In this document: piece after piece, positions 57,496-64,000 of the stretch | Layout of the letters: each line of letters starts with the position of its first letter | Position numbering within the stretch: position 1 is the stretch's first letter | Origin: Apophysomyces variabilis | Taxonomy: Eukaryota; Mucoromycota; Mucoromycetes; Mucorales; Mucoraceae | DNA: 64,000 bases | Assembly: GCA_002749535.1 (NCBI GenBank) | Contig: MZZL01000409.1 | Location: 2,620,160 to 2,684,159, forward strand | Reading direction: 5' to 3' | Made by a program: the position numbers and the translations under genes | Notes under the pieces: generated by a model | Told to the model about the DNA's origin: nothing | The model's input: the letters and a program-made list of their open reading frames with translations, nothing else | Database searches by the model: none

Positions 57496-60089
57496 TGTAG
57501 AAGGAAGGAAGAAGAAGAAAGTAGGATGGATGAAAATGTCAATCGGGGCACTTGCTGAAGCTCCGTCCATTTATCGACGCGGAGTTTACTCTTCCCTTTC
57601 TCACTGGCGACAGAACGGCCTAAAATGGCTCGCACTTTCTAATTTAACCATCTTTGTGACACCTGTCTTCTGTCTTCTTTTCCTTGCGTTGATCTTTTAT
57701 TATCCTGCGCAAAACCTCTTGGCATGCGGTTATCTCTTGGCATATATCCCATTTGCTGACATTTTATTTTCCACAGAGATCTGTATAAATAGACACGAAA
57801 GAACAAATCGCCATCCACTTCAAGAACAAAATTCTGATCGTCTTGGTACACGTCAAAACCCCTTGCAGCTCGCTTTACAGTCTAAATTGCGAGCACCGAC
57901 TGTTCCGTGAGAAGAAACATTGCATCCCTAACGGGTGAACATCGTCTCCCACTTTTTTTCTTTTCCACGGACATACTCATTCAGCAAGCGGGATTTCACA
58001 AAACAGTAACGACTGACGAGGTTAAGGCATGGTTTGGAGAAGAGTATCGGTTATAAAATGTGGTTTCTTCACAACAAAAATCATGCCTCGGACCCAAACC
58101 TCGAAGGAGAATGGTTCTCTTTTTTTTTATGTTGTCGCCATATACAGTTAGTTGATGGCGGTGGTCGAATATAATCATAGCAACAAATCGGTTACTCTGA
58201 CACTGCGTTACCATCTTGTACGACATCAAGTTCAATCCCACAAGGGATCGACTGTTTTACAACACACGTAATTGCACATCTTCCTTCCAGCCATGTTGCT
58301 CTTCTGGAAGCTTCAGATCATTTTGCCCTGGTCAAACTTTGAGAATCTTTCATCAGTACTTTCGCTAAGACGAAATAGGCTTGTCTTGGTTTCGTTCTCA
58401 GACAACATTTCTTTATCTTCCGGTCCTATGAGAAACAAAGAAAAAACGAGTAAATAGAGACCGGTAACTGCAATTGAATGGCGACATCAAAATATTACAA
58501 CACCGTTGAGGTATGTCTCCGTTACTGTTTTATTCAAAAGTTTTTGAAGATTTGGCGATAAAAGTTGTAAAGAGTTTAGCAATAATTCTTGGTGGGTATC
58601 CTCCTGTTAAAATGTGATAGAAGGCTTACCGATGGCATCATCTATAAATGATAAACATTAGTAAAATCCTACCTGAAAACATTGGCTAATACACTTGCAG
58701 TAAAAATCTAAACTTCCCCAAGGGGAATACCCGCGTCTGATTCGGGGATGTTGTTAGAGGCCGGAGACGAGAGAACCGTTGTAATCGTCCTTCCCCAACC
58801 CAGATGATCAGCGCGATCGAGAAAACGTTTTTGCATGCATTAATATCTCTCTGCTACAACACTCAGTAGTGTTCACAAACAAGTATGCCATGGTGAGAGA
58901 CACCGTCCGCAATCGTGACCTTCGTCATATCTCTCTTGTTGCAATTGTTACACACCTACAAATGATCTATAATTAAACTGACGGTTCGTTTGTTCTATCT
59001 ATGTACTGTACTTCGCGGATTTTACCGCTACAGTATGATATTTCGCATTATTTTTTATAGCAGAGAACAATCAAAGTCTTTGGTAATATGCGGTTTGGAT
59101 CTCGCTACATAAGTAAAACAGGATGATATGAAATGGACTGTAAATATTTCATTTCTCTAGTTGGCTTTTACTTCGCCCTTTTATGAAATTACGGGAACGG
59201 TTAGCGTTCCTGTATATGAAGTGACTCCTCGAATTTGTTCAAATAAGGGGCAGTGATGAACGACATCTCACATAATTGGGGAAGCTAATATGGTGGCATA
59301 ACTAATAGCTTCGTAATTATATTATTTGTGGGGTGATTTACAGGACATTGAGAACGATGATCAGTGCGTTGAGAATTATGGCTTCCTTCAAACAGCACGT
59401 AAGCCTCTGTCGTATTTCTGCACGTAATATTTAAAAGTCTAAACTGTCAACGTTGGCAATTATCACTAATTTTCTTTTTATTGCTAGGGTAAATGATACG
59501 TTTAATAAGATTTAACCTTTACTTATTGTCTTTCCATACATCATACAGGTACCTGGCATTTTGCATGAACAAACAGAATCGGCTACACTATTTTTGCTGA
59601 TATTCTCCCGTATCCTCAACTGTTTTAAGCATCGGGTCATTTAGGGTTATTCTCTAGTTAGTAGGATGGGTATCTATATCTTCGTGATGTAGTTGCGCTT
59701 GCCCCTGAACGAAAACACACTTTTGATTCAAAATCTCTCATTGAAATCCTCCACAGTTTGATTAGATGACTTCCAAAACTTCAAACAATTTTGGTGGAAT
59801 CTTCAAAAAACGTTGAAAAATCTGTTAAGTTGTACATAATGGATTGTTCAGGTTTTTGCACAGTCAACGATCAATAATGAAGGTAAACAATGGCGGGTCA
59901 TTTGATCGGTTCAGACAGGCTGTCTCCCGCCATTTCAATTATGTATGATTTTCTTCAGTTCCTCGAAAGAAAGAAAAAGAGCGTTAAATTTACAGAATTC
60001 TAAACCAGCAGATTATAAGATTCATTATCTGTACAAGAGTATGTAATCTACGTAGATAAAACAAAAAGAAAAAGTAAGAGTTCGGATCG
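57496..60089. other. Gene-poor intergenic region
   Basis: About 2.6 kb. The left end is the rhomboid promoter. The plus frame at 57530-57910 is hydrophobic but overlaps that promoter and lacks motifs. The remainder is AT-rich without a recognised gene. The right end is the 3' flank of the cyclase-like gene. Confidence 0.55.
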
Positions 60090-63000
60090 CTAGACGATGG
60101 AGTATAGATCTGGCGGAGAGCTTGGAGATTCATTAGCCACTTCAGCCATACAGTAGACGTGGGACGGAATGTTTAAGATGTCGAAATCTCGTTTCGCTCG
60201 TTCAGTCCATTCCCTTCTATCTTCTGCGGAAAAGGCATATTTCCCGAGATTAGCCCAGTAATAAGCCTTGAGGAATCGGATTTCTTGAATAAAATGCATC
60301 TCTAATACACCATGGCGAAGAACCTGAAAAAGCACAGAACCGCTTTTAGTTTGAAAAGGAGTGCTTCAGCAATCAATCATAATTTACCATATAGCCTTCT
60401 ACGGTTCGACCTGTGCTAATATAAGGCAGTGCACGGGCTAGATATAATGCGGGTTGGGTAAATTCCCAAAATTTCACTTGCTGAAACGCATGGTTGATTC
60501 GTGCTACTCCGTTAATGAAACGATCATAATTTTCAGGATCACGAGGTGAAACTAAATCCACTTGGTCGTCCTCAACCATAGTATACAACCCCATCGTAGC
60601 AAAAATCAAGCCAAAAATGGGGAAAATGTTGGCTATTTTTTTTTTAAATCGCGTATGTGAGAATGGCTTTCCGAAGATCAGGCTACTAGCCACTTACGAG
60701 TCACTGTTAGCGATGGCAAGATGCCCACAAGCTTGTGAACATGGTGCCTCGCAAGTTCATACTGCCGGACACGTGCATAGTATCCCATAAGTGTCCCGTG
60801 TATGGCAATTCTACTATAGTCCGCCATGTCCTTCGTATGAGATTCTAAAAGGGCCACAAAAGGGCTGCAATCTCGTACTTGATCTGTCACTATAGCATTT
60901 CCAACATGGTATACTCCTAGCCATGTTTCAGCCTCATAGTCACCATTGCAACGAGCTGTGTCCGCCATCTGCCGAAGAAGAGCGACATCGTTCGGTGAGT
61001 TATTCAAGGTACCTTCAAAGATACGCATGGTAATCAGAAGCCCCACTGCACGATAAAAAGCCTGGCAATCTGTCACAATGCCAAGTGTTTGCGTTGCTTG
61101 GATTGAGTGATATAGTAGTTCGCACGCGTTTTTAAATTTTCCAGCAGCAAAGCACAAGAAAGCGCAGATGGTCAGTGTACCAGAGTCGGCCTTTTCGTCC
61201 ATTACTCTCAATGCTTGCGATATATAATATATACTGTTTTCCTTTTCATCATTTAGCCAGCATAACAAAGAATTCCGTGCCAAAAACAACGTGTACTCAG
61301 GACCGGTTTCATTTATCCGTTCGCAGGCATTAAGTCCAATTAAACAGGTGTAAACAAAATCACGCCCATTGCCTGTGTAAAAATATACATTGGACATTAC
61401 AGCCATGATGTCTACCACACGTTTCCAAATCTGCTTGGTCGACTCGTTAGTGTATCTTCGTAACACGCAGAGCTTTCGGTGACGATATTGATGGAATCGA
61501 TTCAGCCAAAACTTAAACAGAAATTTGATCTCGCTGTGGGGCCATGGCTCGCCAAGGCATTCTAGCGCCTTACATAAAAACCGTTCACCCTCACTCAATT
61601 TCGTTCGCATGGATAAGCACGTCCCAAGCTGTCTGTAAATATCGCTCAGGTGTATCTTGCCAAATTGCGCCAGCAAATCCTCGCTTTCATGCAATATTTT
61701 CACGATACGTTCCAGGTTTTCTGTTGCTTCAGGAAGCAAGAATGATCTCATGTTTAAGTCTGCAAGTGCTTCAAGGTAATGCAACTGTTTCCCTTGCCAG
61801 TCCGTTTGCAAATAATGACGCGTCACCTTTCCCAATAGATCACTGTAATTCTCACGCGTGAGCTGTCTTTCGTAATATTTCGCAAGCATTCGATGAATGT
61901 TGATCCTTGTTTCATAGGATACCATGTCATATATGCTTTGAGGGATTGTAACATGTGAAAATGCGTAGGTAGCAGTATGATACTCCACAGATGGACCATT
62001 TTCTATTCGTTGCAGAAAATGGTACACGTCGCACTTCTCTATCCTGTCTCGGATGGTTTCCGCATCGGCGTCATGAAAAATGACATTGCTTGGTCTAATG
62101 ACAGCTTCAACTTCGCCAACCGTAAAATACTGATCCAAGCAGCTAGCAACCTTTCAACGTAATTCAATACAATTAGCTTTCGTTTGTATGTGTTACTTTA
62201 CCGTAAGGAATTCCTGGAAGCAGGAGTTAAGCCGATCAAACTGCATTTTAATAATGCGCTTGTAATCAAAATTTCCCAGTAGGTCCTCTAGATCAAACTG
62301 GTTGCTGCTAGGGATTAATTCACCATCTGACACTGTAACATGGTTAAAGTCTTTCAAAACAATAGCCATGTTCCTAGAAAGAAATATTCAGTTCTGGCCG
62401 AGCTACATTTATGTAAGATGATACTTACTTAACATAAAGAGGATTCCCTCCCGTACGTTTCTATTAATATTTGGTTCATATGTATAGCACTTCATAGCAT
62501 AAAATCATTACCTGTACAACTCGTACGATCTCCGGGCTGATTCTCTCTACTCCACTTCCGAAAGATTGTAGAATAATTTCTCCAATCTCCTTGGTACCCA
62601 GCCCGTTAAGGAAAATAGTCTCGCAACGGCCAGTCTTACGGAAATCTTCCAGAAAGGCTATATTGTAATCCCTGATTGGGCGAGTCGCTATCAAGATCAT
62701 TATTCGCGAACATTGTTCATGAATAAGCAAAAGAATACGGATCGACGCCGAATCCGCCCCTAGTTCCCCAAGATCAGCAATTATAAAGATGTGCCAAAGG
62801 AATCTCACATTGCATATCATCACATATGAATACGAGTCCAACATGCTCAGAAACGTAGCGTAACATACGTACAAGAACTCCCGACAAAAGAATATCCCTT
62901 CCACGCCCGTCTAACCGTTTGCTATACTTGTTTTCTTCCACTTCGCTGAGATTTAGAAAAACCAGCTTGAAAACTGGTAAAAGTCCTTCGCTTTCGCCGC

Positions 63001-64000
63001 ATTTTGCCAGACACCGACAGATTAATTCTGCCATTTCGTTAGGGGAAGCGTCGTGGTTGTGTATGCTCAAGGCAGCTAAAGAGGGGGATGCAGAAGCATA
63101 GGATAGGACACGTGGGCGCCAATCCTTGTCAGTCTGATTTGTAGAATCGGCTACTGAGGATGCAACTTCCATTGCATCCATAACGCTTGGCGTCCCAGAT
63201 CCGGAAGTATAATGTGTTGAGGGCACGTAACTCAATAAAGAATTTCGTGTAGGGTTCTGTGGGACTTTCTCGGAATCGATGATTTCGAACAATGACAGTA
63301 ATAACCCTCTCAGTAGGTAGTATTTCGAGGTTTTTTCCACTAAAAAGGACGTATAAGATGTCTAGTTCAGTCCCGTCATGTGCTTTTAATTCATTTACCT
63401 TCCGTTGACGAAGACCAGCTAGCAAAAAGAAAAAGGTTTAGTTAGTAGCGCAATAAAGCAAGGTTGGATCATCTGTTTACCAACAATACACGTCGTGCAT
63501 GCTGATCGTCCTGCTTAAAGTATGACAGAAGAAACTTTTACCGACGCCTGAAGGACCCGAAATGATCAACATGTGGTTATACTGCATATCGCTCCATTCA
63601 TTTACAAACAGGGCCGCCTTCTCCATTTCGGCTTTATAGCCAAGAAAGTCATTTTTCGTATCTACACTTTCCATGGAGATTCTTTTGTTTTTAGGCACGT
63701 TAAATCTTTGGACGCCAAAAATCTGGATGGGAGTACTTTTGCCCTTGACATAATTTTCACCCATGTCCTCGAATTCGCAAAGCCCACCAATCTGTTGCTT
63801 AGTTGCTGGATCACAGACGATATTCTGCTTTGCAAACGGGAATTTTACCATGCGTACAGCCAATACGATGGTATCCCCCGAAATACCAGGATCACGACGA
63901 AATGGATTACCTTGAGGGACTACAGCCACGAAAATAACGCCTGTCGACAGAGATATGGCGAAGTCTAAGGACGAATTTTTTCTGTATTCGTCACGTATCT
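60090..64000 (-). CDS. Soluble-adenylyl-cyclase-like protein: class III cyclase domain, NTPase domain, helical repeats (5' end outside window)
   Basis: Large signalling protein resembling ADCY10. Exons from the right edge: 64000-63481 (continues outside), 63418-63399, 63339-62809, 62759-62512, 62460-62429, 62373-62202, 62150-60698, 60632-60388 and 60323-60090. All join in phase. The first visible residues are the end of a class III cyclase domain (SLSTGVIFVAVV, GISGDTIVLAVRMVKF, GLCEFEDMGENYVKGKSTPI). The NTPase module has a P-loop, IISGPSGVGKSFF, and a Walker B, GLVFICDDMQWADS, the latter split by an intron. The C-terminal 800 residues are helical, with TPR-like repeats (YLEALADLNMRSFLLPEATE; SDIYRQLGTCLSMR) as in ADCY10. 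The metal-binding cyclase motifs lie beyond the edge, so activity cannot be judged. Confidence 0.85.

Noticed and set aside
57530..57910. Hydrophobic 126-codon plus-strand frame
   Set aside because: It lies over the rhomboid promoter and start, has no family motif or splice context, and its hydrophobicity follows from T-rich sequence.
1..64000. CRISPR arrays, tRNA and rRNA genes
   Set aside because: No regular repeat-spacer structure was seen, and no sequence with a convincing T-loop and acceptor stem was found by eye; a covariance-model scan was not possible.

Overview
This is a nuclear genome window from a filamentous fungus, most likely an early-diverging one of the Mucoromycota (Mucorales-like). 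Genes are split by many short GT-AG introns of about 50-110 bp; roughly 70 could be placed by hand. Both strands are used and there are no operons. Gene content is fungal: a Boi-type polarity protein, copper-fist factor, SUR7/PalI protein and Pho80-like cyclin. Three further families point to an early-diverging lineage: an MTA1-type adenine methyltransferase, a ceruloplasmin-like protein and a soluble-adenylyl-cyclase-like protein. I cannot name a genus.

Layout. 1-1634: 5' part of a Boi1/2-like gene (minus). 4685-5362: secreted thaumatin-like protein. 7728-10406: SPX-domain low-affinity phosphate transporter. 11088-11679 and 11885-13320: divergent calmodulin and Cuf1/Mac1-like copper regulator (minus). 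16814-18969: membrane-anchored Ubp1-like deubiquitinase. 19416-20957: choline/ethanolamine phosphotransferase (minus). 22179-23861: F-box protein. 25759-28076: Q/P-rich cyclin. 28809-29666: tRNA 2'-phosphotransferase. 29957-32867: ribonucleotide reductase large subunit (both minus). 33575-34324 and 34454-35877: a divergent pair of secreted proteins, one 2H-phosphoesterase-like and one a degenerate ceruloplasmin-like protein. 36405-37782: atypical Siw14/Oca phosphatase. 40152-41283: MTA1-like N6-adenine methyltransferase. 42661-43512: Pho80-like cyclin. 44787-46316: a small mitochondrial-type membrane protein and a SUR7/PalI protein. 47019-47636: low-complexity orphan. 48404-53400: an accessory stretch with an uncharacterised PD-(D/E)XK-like gene, a dead Tc1/IS630-type transposase and frameshifted orphan fragments. 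53537-55526: tandem Cu/Zn superoxide dismutases. 55695-57495: rhomboid protease. 60090-64000: the 3' part of a large soluble-adenylyl-cyclase-like gene running off the right edge.

The genes are mostly independent housekeeping units. Two loose themes recur. One is copper and oxidative stress: the copper-fist factor, two Cu/Zn SODs and the degenerate multicopper protein. The other is phosphate and Pho85 signalling: the SPX transporter, a Pho80-like cyclin and a second Pho85-type cyclin.

Coordinates of multi-exon genes span first to last coding base. Exon joins were checked by reading phase and by family motifs, and are listed in the evidence. No tRNA, rRNA or CRISPR array was recognised. Long gene-free stretches are listed as such.
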